Of a stretch of DNA of 64,000 nt, positions 34,712 to 43,593 are shown one piece after another. Position 1 is the first letter of the stretch. Each line of letters starts with the position of its first letter. The stretch comes from Streptomyces lincolnensis (GTDB taxonomy: Bacteria > Actinomycetota > Actinomycetes > Streptomycetales > Streptomycetaceae): positions 9,548,001 through 9,612,000 of the forward strand of contig NZ_CP016438.1 in the NCBI RefSeq assembly GCF_001685355.1, in the 5' to 3' direction. The position numbers and the translations under genes were made by a program. Below the pieces are notes generated by a model. It saw nothing but the letters and a program-made list of their open reading frames with translations. It did no database searches and was not told the origin of the DNA.

Positions 34712-36433
34712 ATGAACACGAGTCGCAGCAACAAGAGAACGTGGCGCAGTACCGCGCTTGCGGTGCTGCTGACCGCGGGAGCGCTGACCGCCACCACCGC
34801 GGGAGCACGGGCCGACGACACCAGGACCGAGACACCCGTGGTGACCTCCGCGCCCGCCGACGGCGTGACCGAGTCGATGGTGCGGGTGAAGGTGCCCCTG
34901 CCGGCGTCCTTCGGGACCCGCCCGGCGGCGTGTGACTGGCTGTCGTACCTGCGCTACCGCTCCTCGGCCGGACCGGACGCCTCGGCCGACGCCGACCGGA
35001 TCCTCCTCGCCCAGCCGGGCATCCTGGAAGGGGCCGGAGCCTTCGACAGCGTCGCCCGCAACACCGTGGCACGCGCCGCCGAGCAGGGCAGCCACATCGA
35101 GTTCTGGGCGCTGGACCGGCGGTCCAACTGCCTGGAGGACCGCACCGGCGTCGCCTCCGGCGACCAGTTCACCGCCGTCGACTACTACTACCGCGGCAAG
35201 CAGGTCGCCGGCCGCACCTTCGACGGATACGTCGGCAACGGCCGCCTCGGCTGGATGGCGAAACTCGGCATCGAACAGACCGTCCGCGACGAGTACGACC
35301 TGCTCGCCGCCGAACTGCCCGACCAGGCCCTGCGCAAACAGAAGGTGCTGTGCGGCGGGCACTCGCTCGGCGGTGTGATCACCGGCTACTTCGCCGCCGC
35401 CGACTTCGACGGCGACCCCAGGACCACCAAGGACGCCGGACACAACCAGTGTGCCGGCTACTTCGCCCTCGACACCACCGTCTCCACCTCACTGGCCGAC
35501 CTCAGCGGCAGCATCCCCGACGACACCAACCTGCCCGACATCGGCCTCGGTTACGGCGCCGTCCAGGCCGGGCTCGACAGCGGTGTGCTACCCCGCTCGC
35601 TGTCCGCGCCGGTCCTGCTCAACCCCGAGACGATGACCCTGCTGGCGATCGCCGGCATGGGCGCGGTCCGGGACGTGGACGCCGAGGCCGGCCTGCCGGA
35701 CCATCTGCCCCAGAACCTCAACGTCCAGGCCACCAACCGCTTCCTCTTCTCCGAGGACACCGCCACCTTCCTCAGCGGCTCACCCGCGGTGAAGGACTTC
35801 CGGCTCACCAACGGGGCCGTCCTCGGGGCGCTGATGGACGACCAGTCCGTCCCGCTCGCCTTCCTCCAGAGCAGCGTGGGCTTCTTCGACGGTGGGCCCG
35901 TCGTGGACAAGAGCTTCCCCGTCGCCAACGGCAGTCAGGCGCAGCCGGGCCTGTTCGGCACCGAGTACAAGGCCATCCCCGACCGGCCCCACGGGCCGCT
36001 GTACACCTGGCGGAACTACGACCGCGTGGGCGACGCCGACGACCCCGGGTACCGGTCGGCCGACGGCACGCCGTTCACGAGCGCGGGCAAGGAGGTCAGC
36101 GACATCCGGGAACTGGCCCGCAGTCTGGCCGAGCAGCCGCTCGACTTCACCGAGCAGTACTTCCCGACCAAGCTGGTCACCGACATCCAGCTGTCCACCT
36201 CCCCGCAGGTGAAGCGGCTCGTCGTGCACCCCGGGGGCCTGACCGCCAACCCGACGCTCACGGTCCTCGCGGGCGACGGACTGCTGGCGGGCCGGGTCCC
36301 GGCCGACCTGAACCCCGTGGTCGCCGACGGCTACCAGCACCTCGACGTCCTCACCGCCGCACCCGTGCAGAACAACGGCCGGCCCGAACCGGTGTCGACC
36401 AACCTCGCCCGGTTCGCCCGGACCCCCCGATAG
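34712..36433 (+). CDS. Secreted alpha/beta-hydrolase-like protein
   Basis: A 573-residue exported protein with a signal peptide (basic MNTSRSNKRTWR, hydrophobic TALAVLLTAGALTATTAGAR). A lipase-type nucleophile elbow, CGGHSLGGVITGYF, places a serine at about residue 218, and a cysteine-bearing segment follows (AGHNQCAGYFALDTTVS). Other acid and histidine residues of a triad cannot be fixed by eye; the far C-terminal VADGYQHLDVLTAAP could hold the histidine. It is much larger than a bare hydrolase fold. It faces a cutinase gene across a strong terminator. A lipid or ester substrate outside the cell is likely, but the family name is unsure. Confidence 0.7.
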   Translation: MNTSRSNKRTWRSTALAVLLTAGALTATTAGARADDTRTETPVVTSAPADGVTESMVRVKVPLPASFGTRPAACDWLSYLRYRSSAGPDASADADRILLAQPGILEGAGAFDSVARNTVARAAEQGSHIEFWALDRRSNCLEDRTGVASGDQFTAVDYYYRGKQVAGRTFDGYVGNGRLGWMAKLGIEQTVRDEYDLLAAELPDQALRKQKVLCGGHSLGGVITGYFAAADFDGDPRTTKDAGHNQCAGYFALDTTVSTSLADLSGSIPDDTNLPDIGLGYGAVQAGLDSGVLPRSLSAPVLLNPETMTLLAIAGMGAVRDVDAEAGLPDHLPQNLNVQATNRFLFSEDTATFLSGSPAVKDFRLTNGAVLGALMDDQSVPLAFLQSSVGFFDGGPVVDKSFPVANGSQAQPGLFGTEYKAIPDRPHGPLYTWRNYDRVGDADDPGYRSADGTPFTSAGKEVSDIRELARSLAEQPLDFTEQYFPTKLVTDIQLSTSPQVKRLVVHPGGLTANPTLTVLAGDGLLAGRVPADLNPVVADGYQHLDVLTAAPVQNNGRPEPVSTNLARFARTPR

Positions 36434-36454
36434 ACGCTCCCACCGCACCACACG

Positions 36455-36486
36455 GAGGCCGGTCGCTCCCGAGAGCGACCGGCCTC
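36455..36486. terminator. Bidirectional terminator hairpin
   Basis: GAGGCCGGTCGCTC (36455-36468) pairs exactly with GAGCGACCGGCCTC (36473-36486) across a four-base loop. It lies between the secreted hydrolase gene and the convergent cutinase gene and can serve both; TTGTG follows on the plus strand. Confidence 0.85.
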
Positions 36487-36506
36487 TTGTGCGGGGTTGT
36501 CTCGGC

Positions 36507-37148
36507 TCACACCTTGCCGGCGGCGAAGGTGGCCGCCGCGTCGGCGTTGGCCGTGTAGCCGAGGTGTGCCCCGACGTCGTTCCCGCCGGACTCACAGACG
36601 GGGTCGCCCTGGGCGCAGAAGTCGATGGTGCGGCTCTGGTACGTGCCGGTGACGCTCTTGCCGAGTGCCCGGATGGGGTTGCCGAACAGCAGCACGGCGG
36701 CGACTCTCGGTTCGAGCGTCGCGGGGATGGTCGCGACGATGGGGCTGCCGACGACCGCGCCCGCACTGCTGATGCCGATCGAGTTGTCGACGACGTTCGC
36801 GCCCTGCGAATAGCCCACCAGCACGAAACGCTGGTTCGGACATGAAGCCGCCTGACTTCGGACGTGATTGACGAGGTCCGCGTTTCCTTGCGCGGCCGAC
36901 GTCGGGGAAAGGTCGGCGGGATAGTTCACCTTGTAGCTGGACAGGGTTTTTCCGGTGATTTTCTTCTGGATCGCGGAATACACCGGGTCGCCGACGATGA
37001 AACCGAGCGTGCCCGGTTCGAAGGTGCCGCGAGCTGCCACGACGTCGACGTCGGTGCAGGCAGCGGCCGTCGCGGTGGGGGCCGCGACGGTGGCGAGGCC
37101 GGCCCCGCCGGCCAACGAGAGCGCGGCGAGACACAAGCGGATACGCAT
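36507..37148 (-). CDS. Secreted cutinase family esterase
   Basis: A 213-residue exported cutinase-fold serine esterase. After the signal peptide (LCLAALSLAGGAGLATVAAP and TATAAA) the mature enzyme begins CTDVDVVAARGTFEPGTLGF. The nucleophile is Ser114 (LVGYSQGANVVD); Asp182 lies in FCAQGDPVCESGG between two cysteines that normally form a disulfide, and His195 is in GAHLGY. Cutinases hydrolyse cutin, polyesters and lipid esters. In mycobacteria a cutinase-like enzyme (Culp6/Rv3802c) sits beside the mycolate synthesis genes. Here it is the last gene of a six-gene co-directional run that contains a Pks13-like synthase, 93 bases after a PucR regulator gene. Confidence 0.92.
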   Translation of the reverse strand: MRIRLCLAALSLAGGAGLATVAAPTATAAACTDVDVVAARGTFEPGTLGFIVGDPVYSAIQKKITGKTLSSYKVNYPADLSPTSAAQGNADLVNHVRSQAASCPNQRFVLVGYSQGANVVDNSIGISSAGAVVGSPIVATIPATLEPRVAAVLLFGNPIRALGKSVTGTYQSRTIDFCAQGDPVCESGGNDVGAHLGYTANADAAATFAAGKV

Positions 37149-37241
37149 GGGGATCCTCCGTGTGCGGGGCGCGTGGGGCGCCTGCGGAAAAGGACGGTCC
37201 CGAACGTATTCGCTTTACCTGCCCAGGTGTTATACAGAGAA

Positions 37242-38465
37242 TTATGGAATTGCCTCGGGTTTTTGTGCCTCCACGCGCAAAGCGAGAACGAGGTCCAGGC
37301 GCGTGTCCGGATCGTGCAGGGCGTCGCCGAACAACTTCTCCAACTGCCGCAGGCGGTAGCGCACCGTCTGCGGATGCACATGCAGCCGCAGGGCCACGTC
37401 GGGGACGTTGCTGCCGCTCAACAGCCAGGCCAGCAGCGTCTCCGCGAGCCGCGGACGCTGGCCCGCCGACACGGCGTTCAGCGGCGCCAGGACCTGCGCC
37501 CGCAAGTGGTCGAGCAGAGGCTCGTCGTTGTGCAGCAGCAGTGTCGACAGGTGGTCGGAGCACCGCACCACCCCCTGCCGGGGCAGAATCCCACGGCCCA
37601 TCAGGCCCAGGGCCCGGCTGGCCCAGTGCAGCGACCGCGGCGCCTCGGCGAGCGGCACCGTCGGCCCGATCGCGGCCGGGCGGCCGCGCAACGCGAGCGC
37701 GAACGCCCGGCCGCCGAACCGGCCGGAACCGTCCGGGTCGGGCAGCAGCATGCGCGGCGGCCGGGACTCCATGTCCACCAGCGCGCCCGCGGTGGCCAGC
37801 GGCCGGTCCTCCTCCTGCTGGTCCGGACCGGCCGCGAGCGTGACCACCGCGACTTGCCGCGGTACCGTCCAGCGCGCGCCGTGCGCCAGGTCCTGCACGG
37901 CCTCCAGGGCCACCGGCCCGTCACCGAGCAGCAGGCCGAGCAGGCGCTTGCGCCGCCGCTCCAGCTCGCCCGTGTCGCCCAGCCGGGCCTCCGAGTAGCC
38001 GGCCGCGGCCGCCTCGGCGACCTCGTGAACGGTCCGGAAGGCCAGCTCGCCGAGCGCGGCCACGACCGTGGAGTCCAGGCCCAGCTCCTCCGCGGTGCGG
38101 CTCATGCGTCGCCAGGCGTGCATGCCGCCCACCCGCAGTGCGGACTGGAGCGTGTCCAGGCTGCTTCCCTCCTGCGCCACACTGCGGCCGAGCTCGTGGT
38201 ATGTGGCGGTGATGGTGTCGCCCGCACCGCACGGGTCGGCGATGTGGTCGACGAACAGAGTCAGGGCCTGCACGACTCCGGCTCTGAGGCCGTCGCGATA
38301 GACGGGGTTGTCCGGTTGCGCGTACTCCGGGACATGGCGGCAGACCTCCGCCTCCACTTCGTCGGCGACCGTCTCCAACTCGTCGCGCAGCACCTTCGCG
38401 AGTTCGGGCGGTACCGATACGGCGCCAGAGCCGGACAGTCCGCCGTGCGGGGCGGGAGACGCCAT
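37242..38465 (-). CDS. PucR/CdaR family transcriptional regulator
   Basis: A 407-residue regulator with an N-terminal helical sensor region (LAKVLRDELETVADEVEAEV, then GDTITATYHELGRSVAQEG), a GGDEF-like middle portion, and a C-terminal PucR helix-turn-helix at about residues 345-390 (LLAWLLSGSNVPDVALRLHV, HPQTVRYRLRQLEKLFGD). Such proteins usually activate nearby metabolic genes. It lies between the antigen-85-like gene and the cutinase gene, all in one direction, and so is a natural candidate to control the lipid locus. The ATG at 38465 gives the expected length. The inducer is unknown. Confidence 0.88.
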   Translation of the reverse strand: MASPAPHGGLSGSGAVSVPPELAKVLRDELETVADEVEAEVCRHVPEYAQPDNPVYRDGLRAGVVQALTLFVDHIADPCGAGDTITATYHELGRSVAQEGSSLDTLQSALRVGGMHAWRRMSRTAEELGLDSTVVAALGELAFRTVHEVAEAAAAGYSEARLGDTGELERRRKRLLGLLLGDGPVALEAVQDLAHGARWTVPRQVAVVTLAAGPDQQEEDRPLATAGALVDMESRPPRMLLPDPDGSGRFGGRAFALALRGRPAAIGPTVPLAEAPRSLHWASRALGLMGRGILPRQGVVRCSDHLSTLLLHNDEPLLDHLRAQVLAPLNAVSAGQRPRLAETLLAWLLSGSNVPDVALRLHVHPQTVRYRLRQLEKLFGDALHDPDTRLDLVLALRVEAQKPEAIP

Positions 38466-38587
38466 CGCGGACACTCCTTTCACCCGGAAACGGCTCACCC
38501 GCGGGCTGTTGCCCGTGGGGCGCACGGGTTGTCCTGTGTAGGACGGACGACCCCTGCGTTCCGTTCCGTGCCCCCATGGCCCCGACA

Positions 38588-39532
38588 TCACTCGGGCACG
38601 CCCAAAGCATGGGCGAGCATCGGCCACGAGGCGGTGAACTCCCCTTTCCAGTAGGCCCAGCTGTGTCCTCCTCCCGTATAGAAGTGCGTGGTGACCGGGA
38701 TGCGCAGGCGGGCGAGGGTGTCGGTGAAGACGTGGGCGGAGGGCCACAGGGCGCTTTCCAGCACCCCGGGCAGCGGATCGCCGCCCCCGCCGACCAGCCC
38801 GCTGCCGTTGGAGACGTACAGCGGGGTGCCGCGCAGCCCCTCGGCGCGGGCCCGCGGGTTGAAGTCGCGCCAGGTGAACAGGTTCAGCAGCGGGTTGCCC
38901 CACAGCGAGAGGGGCGCGAGGTTCTCGCGGGCCACGATGGCGTTCATGATGGCCGGGACACCCGGCGCGGTGGTGTCGAGGATGCCGCTGTAGGAGGCCG
39001 CCGCGGCGAACGCGCCGGGATGGCGGGCCGCGTGCGCCATCGCCCCGTATCCGCCGGTGGACACCCCGGCCACCACCCGGACCCCGGAGGCCCGGTAGTC
39101 GCGCCGGAGCAGCGCGGGCACCTCCTCCAGCTGGAACCTCTCGTAGTCGGCGCCGTCGCGCCAGACGCTCGGGATGCCGGTGGGGCCCGCGTCGGGCATC
39201 GCCACGATCAGGTCGCGGCCCTCGGTGAAGGCCTCGATGTCGGTCTCCCGGGTCCAGGACGTGTAGTCGTCGTGGGCGCCGTGCAGCAGATACAGGACCG
39301 GGTAGGTCCGGTTCGGCTGCGTGGCGAAGCTCGACGGCAGGATCAGCCGCACGGGGGCGCCGCGGCCGAGCGCGGCGGAGGTGACGGTGACGTCCAGGGT
39401 GCGCGGCCCGAGTCGGGTCGCGGCCCGGGCGCGTCCTGCTGTGGCCTTGGCCCCGAACAGGGCGGCCAGGCCGGCGACGGCGGCTGCCCTGGTGACGGTG
39501 CGCCGGGACACGGCGGTGCTGTGGTCGGACAT
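38588..39532 (-). CDS. Antigen-85-like esterase/acyltransferase, exported
   Basis: A 314-residue alpha/beta-hydrolase of the esterase-D/antigen-85 family (PF00756-type). The N-terminus has a twin-arginine-like SRRTVTRAAAVAGLAALFGA signal. In the fold, PVLYLLHGAHDDYTSW leads to Ser158 (VVAGVSTGGYGAMAHA), Glu259 (GVLESALW) and His290 (GGGHSWAYWKGEF), matching by eye the Ser/Glu/His triad and the HSWxYW end of mycobacterial antigen 85, which moves mycolic acids onto trehalose and arabinogalactan. It starts 47 bases after the Pks13-like gene. A plain esterase role is the alternative, as the family is common in Streptomyces. GGAGCCGCC precedes the ATG. Confidence 0.85.
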   Translation of the reverse strand: MSDHSTAVSRRTVTRAAAVAGLAALFGAKATAGRARAATRLGPRTLDVTVTSAALGRGAPVRLILPSSFATQPNRTYPVLYLLHGAHDDYTSWTRETDIEAFTEGRDLIVAMPDAGPTGIPSVWRDGADYERFQLEEVPALLRRDYRASGVRVVAGVSTGGYGAMAHAARHPGAFAAAASYSGILDTTAPGVPAIMNAIVARENLAPLSLWGNPLLNLFTWRDFNPRARAEGLRGTPLYVSNGSGLVGGGGDPLPGVLESALWPSAHVFTDTLARLRIPVTTHFYTGGGHSWAYWKGEFTASWPMLAHALGVPE

Positions 39533-39579
39533 GGCGGCTCCTCGGATTCCGGCTCCATACCTGTGCTCGGGGCCCCGGC

Positions 39580-42500
39580 TCACGGGGTCTCCTCGGCGAG
39601 CACCCGCCGCAGATGGACGGCGATCTCGTCGACCCACGGCGGGTCGAGCAGCGACAGATGGTGTCCTCCCACCGGCACGACCTCCAGCCGCGGGCACACC
39701 TCGTCCCAGCCCAGCGCCCGGTCGTCGCGCTCGTAGGCCGGGTCGCGCACGGTGTGCGGCGCCGTCTCACCGGCCCGGTACAGCACCACTCGGCCCTCGT
39801 ACCGGCCGGGCCGATGGGCCTCGCCGGTCCGCAGGTCCAGGTAGGAGTCCCGCTGGTGCTCCAGCGCGGCGGACGGCACCTCGGCGGCCTCGCGCACGGC
39901 CCGCAGCACGAAGTCGATCCGCGCGCCGTCGTCGTCCATCGCCACGAGCTCGTCGTACGGCAGGTCCAGCTGAGCGCCGTAGGCGTCGGCGACGTGCCGG
40001 GCGAAGCCCTCCAGGTGGGCGCGGATCCGGTCGGGCAGGGGCAGGGGCCGTACGGAGTCGATGAGGACCACCAGGTCCACCGTCCGCCCGGCGGCGGTCA
40101 GGTGCCGCGCGGTCTCCTGGGCGAGGAAGCCGCCGAACGACCAACCCCCCAGCAGACAGGGCCCGTCGGGGTGTGTGGCGGCGATGATCTCGGCACAGCG
40201 GCGGGCCTTCTCCACCACTGTGGGCGCGTCCTCCATCCGGTCCAGTCCGTACACCGGCCGGTCGTCGCCGAGGCGTTCGGCGAGCGTGCGGTAGACGTCG
40301 GTGGAGCCGCCGGCGGCGTGGAACAGGAACAGCGGAGGCCGGGAGCCCGTGGTCCGCAGCGGCCGAAGGACCGAGCCCTGAGGAGGCAGCGCGCGCCGGA
40401 CGCGGGCGGCCGCCTCCTCGACGGTCGCGGTGCCCAGCAGGTCCCGCAGCGGCAGGTCGATCCCGAACTCGCGCTCCACCGCCGTACGGATACGGACGGC
40501 CATGAGCGAGTCCAGGCCGAGGTCCGCCCAGGCCGTGCCGGGTGTGATGCGGTTCGAGGGGTGTCCGGTGACGGCGGCGATGTGGTGCGCCAGCCGGGCC
40601 AGGACGGAGCCGGGCTCGCGCGCAGGCGCGGGTTCGGGGCGGTGTGCCGGTGCGGCCGGGCCGGGGTCGCGGACGCCGTCCGTCCACCAGTACCGGACAT
40701 GCCGCCACCGTGGCGTGGGCAGGTCGACGACCCGGCCGGGCGGCAGCGGCAGCCGCGCGCCCGCGGCGTACAGCGTGCCCACCTGCCGTACGAACGCGGC
40801 GGAGTCGTCCGCGTCCCGTCGCAGCGTGCCGACGAGCAGCGCGTCCGGGGCGGTGTCGGCGACGGCCCGGGTCAGGACCGGGTGGGGCGAGATCTCGACG
40901 AACGCGGTGTGGCCGTCCGCCGAGGCCGCCGCGACCGCCCGGTCCAGGCGTACCGGTCGCCGCAGGTTGGCGGCCCAGTGGGCGGCGTCGAAGACGCAGT
41001 CGCCGCGCGGGTCGTCCAGGACCGTGGAGTAGACGGGCACACGCGGCCGCCGCCCCCGCACGCCGGACAAGGCGCCGGTCAACTCCGGCAGCAGGGCGTC
41101 CACTTGGGGCGAGTGACCGGCGCCGACCACCCGCATCGCACGGGCGGCCCGGCCTTCCTTCTCCAGCCGCCGTACGAGCCGGTTGACCTCGGCCTCCTGA
41201 CCGGTGACGACCTTCTGCCGGGGCGAGGAATGCACGGCGACATGGACGCCGGGGAAGTCTTCGCGCAGCGCGTCCAGTTCGGCGTCCGCCACGTCGACCA
41301 CGGCCATCGCGCCGCCGCTCAGTCTGCTGAGCAGCCGGGCCCGTACGGCGATGACGCGGGCCGCGTCGGGCACGTCCAGGGCGCCCGCGCACACGGCGGC
41401 GGCCACCTCGCCCATGGAGTGCCCGATCACCGCGGCGGGTTCCAGACCCCTCGAACGCCACAGCTCGGCGAGCGCCACCTGGAGCCCGAACAGGACGGGC
41501 TGGGCGACCTCCAGGCGGTCGAGGTCGTCACCGGAGGCGAGATGGTCGTAGAGCGACAGGCCGCACTCGGGGGCCAGTTGGGGATCGAGCTTCTCCACCG
41601 CGGCGGCGAACGCGGGCTCCTCGGCCAGCAGGCGCCGCCCCATGCCGGCCCACTGGCCGCCGTAGCCGGAGAACACCCAGACGGAACCGGGCCCCACCAG
41701 GTCGCGATCGCCCGTGGTGACCGCGGGGTGCGGGGCGCTCGACGCCAACGCGCCCAGGGCGTCGGTGAGTTCGTCCCGGTCGCGGGCCGTGACGGCGGCC
41801 CGTACGGGGCCGCGGCCGGTGCGTCCGGCGAGCGTCCGCGCCACGTCGGCAGGGCGTGCGGCCTGTCCTTCGGGGGTGCGCAGCCAGTCGCCCAGCCGGG
41901 CGGCGGTGTCGCGGAGCCGCTCGGGGTCGAGGTCGGAGAGCGGGTACAGACGGGCGGCCGGCTCGTCCGGCGACAGCGGCAGCAGGGCGCCGGGCCGCCA
42001 TTCCTCCAGTACGGCATGGGCGTTGGTGCCGCCGAACCCGAAGCCGGAGACCCCGGCGGTGGCCGTGCCGCCGTAGCGGGGCCAGGGCTCGGGGTCGGTC
42101 ACCACGCGCAGCCGGTCGTCGTTCCCGACGCCGCTGTCGGCGCAGTGCAGGGTGGGCGGGATCTGGTCGTGGTGCAGGGCGAGGACCGTCTTCACCAGAC
42201 CGGCGATGCCCGCCGCGGACTCCAGATGGCCCAGGTTGCTCTTCACGGAGCCGAGCAGCAGCGGCTGGTCGGGGTCCCGGTCCCGGCCGAGCACGGCGCC
42301 GAGCGCGCCCGCCTCGATCGGGTCACCGAGCGGGGTTCCGGTGCCGTGCGCCTCGACGTGGTCGACGGACGCCGGGGCGAGACCGGCCCGCGCGTACGCG
42401 GAGCGCAGCACTGCCTGCTGCGCGGCCGGGTTGGGCGCCATGAGACCGCCCGAGCGGCCGTCGGAGTTCACGGCGGTGGCACGGATGACGGCCAGGATCC

Positions 42501-43593
42501 GGTCGCCGTCCCGTTCGGCGTCCGAGAGCCGCTTCAGCAGCACGGCCGCACAGCCCTCGCCGCGCCCGATGCCGTCGGCTGCCGCCGAGAACGGCTTGCA
42601 CCGCCCGTCCGGCGCGAGGGCACCGGCCCGCCCGAACGCCACGCCGACGACGGGGGAGAGGAGCAGGTTGACCCCGGCGGCGATCGCCGTGTCGCTCTCG
42701 CCCGTGCGCAGGCTGACGCAGGCGTGGTGCACGGCGACCAGGGAGGAGGAGCACGCGGTGTCCACGGCCATGCTCGGCCCGTGCGTGTCCAGCACGTACG
42801 CCAGCCGCCCCGCCGCCACGCTCAGCGCCGCGCCCGCCGGCGCCCAGGGGTCGACGGCGGCCGGGTCGGCGCCCGTGAGCTGCCCGTACTCCGGGGCGGA
42901 GATGCCCACGAAGACACCGGTGGCCGTGCCGGCGAGCGAGGCGGCCGGCACGGCGGCGTGGGCCAGGGTCTCGTGGACGACCTCCAGGAGGATCCGCTGC
43001 TGCGGGTCCATCACCGCGGCCTCGCGCGGGGTGATGTGGAAGAAGTCCGCGTCGAAGCCGGCCACGTCGTCGAGATAGCCGCCGTACCGGGGCGCGTCGG
43101 CGGGCGGGAACGGGGTGAAGTCGCGCCACCGGTCCTCGGGAACCCGCCGGATCGCGTCGACGCCGTCACTGAGCAGCCGCCAGTAGTCGGCGGGACCGTG
43201 CACCCCGCCCGGGAGCCGGCAACCGACCCCGACCACGGCCACGGGCTCGTCGTAGGAAGTAGAGGGCGTAGAGGAAGTAGAGGAGGCGGAGGAGGCGGCG
43301 GATGCCGAGGAGGAGTGCGACGAGTCCGCCGTGACGGCGGCCCGTCCCGCCCCGCCGCACAGCCGCGTCACCAGGGCCTCGCCCGTGGGCGCCTCCCACA
43401 GCAGCGTCGCGGGCAGTTCGCGTCCCAGGGCGTGGGAGAGCTCCCCGGCGAGGACCACCGCGTCCCGCGAGGACATGCCGAGGTCGGCGAGCGGGCGGTC
43501 CATCGGGACGGTCGCGGCGGGCGTGCCGGTCCAGGCGGACACTCTTTCGGCGATCAGACGGCGCAGCGCGGCCGCCGAGGCGAGGTCCGTCAT
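39580..43593 (-). CDS. Pks13-like type I polyketide synthase (ACP-KS-AT-ACP-TE)
   Basis: A 1337-residue single-module synthase. In order: an N-terminal carrier domain (DLGMSSRDAVVLAGEL, Ser42), a Ser-rich linker, a ketosynthase (about 115-530; Cys281 in VDTACSSS, His416 in VEAHGTGT, His456 in KSNLGHLE), an acyltransferase (Ser726 in GHSMGEV, with the unusual GAGHSPQVD in the specificity region), a second carrier domain (Ser1029 in DLGLDSLMAVRI), and a thioesterase (Ser1152 in GGWSFGGF, His1311/1312 near the end). There is no reductive domain. This is the order of mycobacterial Pks13, which condenses a FadD32-loaded acyl chain with a carboxylated acyl-CoA. Its ATG overlaps the FAAL stop by four bases, so ligase and synthase are translationally coupled. 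Confidence 0.93.
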   Translation of the reverse strand: MTDLASAAALRRLIAERVSAWTGTPAATVPMDRPLADLGMSSRDAVVLAGELSHALGRELPATLLWEAPTGEALVTRLCGGAGRAAVTADSSHSSSASAASSASSTSSTPSTSYDEPVAVVGVGCRLPGGVHGPADYWRLLSDGVDAIRRVPEDRWRDFTPFPPADAPRYGGYLDDVAGFDADFFHITPREAAVMDPQQRILLEVVHETLAHAAVPAASLAGTATGVFVGISAPEYGQLTGADPAAVDPWAPAGAALSVAAGRLAYVLDTHGPSMAVDTACSSSLVAVHHACVSLRTGESDTAIAAGVNLLLSPVVGVAFGRAGALAPDGRCKPFSAAADGIGRGEGCAAVLLKRLSDAERDGDRILAVIRATAVNSDGRSGGLMAPNPAAQQAVLRSAYARAGLAPASVDHVEAHGTGTPLGDPIEAGALGAVLGRDRDPDQPLLLGSVKSNLGHLESAAGIAGLVKTVLALHHDQIPPTLHCADSGVGNDDRLRVVTDPEPWPRYGGTATAGVSGFGFGGTNAHAVLEEWRPGALLPLSPDEPAARLYPLSDLDPERLRDTAARLGDWLRTPEGQAARPADVARTLAGRTGRGPVRAAVTARDRDELTDALGALASSAPHPAVTTGDRDLVGPGSVWVFSGYGGQWAGMGRRLLAEEPAFAAAVEKLDPQLAPECGLSLYDHLASGDDLDRLEVAQPVLFGLQVALAELWRSRGLEPAAVIGHSMGEVAAAVCAGALDVPDAARVIAVRARLLSRLSGGAMAVVDVADAELDALREDFPGVHVAVHSSPRQKVVTGQEAEVNRLVRRLEKEGRAARAMRVVGAGHSPQVDALLPELTGALSGVRGRRPRVPVYSTVLDDPRGDCVFDAAHWAANLRRPVRLDRAVAAASADGHTAFVEISPHPVLTRAVADTAPDALLVGTLRRDADDSAAFVRQVGTLYAAGARLPLPPGRVVDLPTPRWRHVRYWWTDGVRDPGPAAPAHRPEPAPAREPGSVLARLAHHIAAVTGHPSNRITPGTAWADLGLDSLMAVRIRTAVEREFGIDLPLRDLLGTATVEEAAARVRRALPPQGSVLRPLRTTGSRPPLFLFHAAGGSTDVYRTLAERLGDDRPVYGLDRMEDAPTVVEKARRCAEIIAATHPDGPCLLGGWSFGGFLAQETARHLTAAGRTVDLVVLIDSVRPLPLPDRIRAHLEGFARHVADAYGAQLDLPYDELVAMDDDGARIDFVLRAVREAAEVPSAALEHQRDSYLDLRTGEAHRPGRYEGRVVLYRAGETAPHTVRDPAYERDDRALGWDEVCPRLEVVPVGGHHLSLLDPPWVDEIAVHLRRVLAEETP

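Noticed and set aside
38466..39770. A minus-strand reading that would fuse the PucR regulator to upstream sequence
   Set aside because: The regulator's natural start is at 38465, and the antigen-85-like gene occupies the upstream region in another frame.
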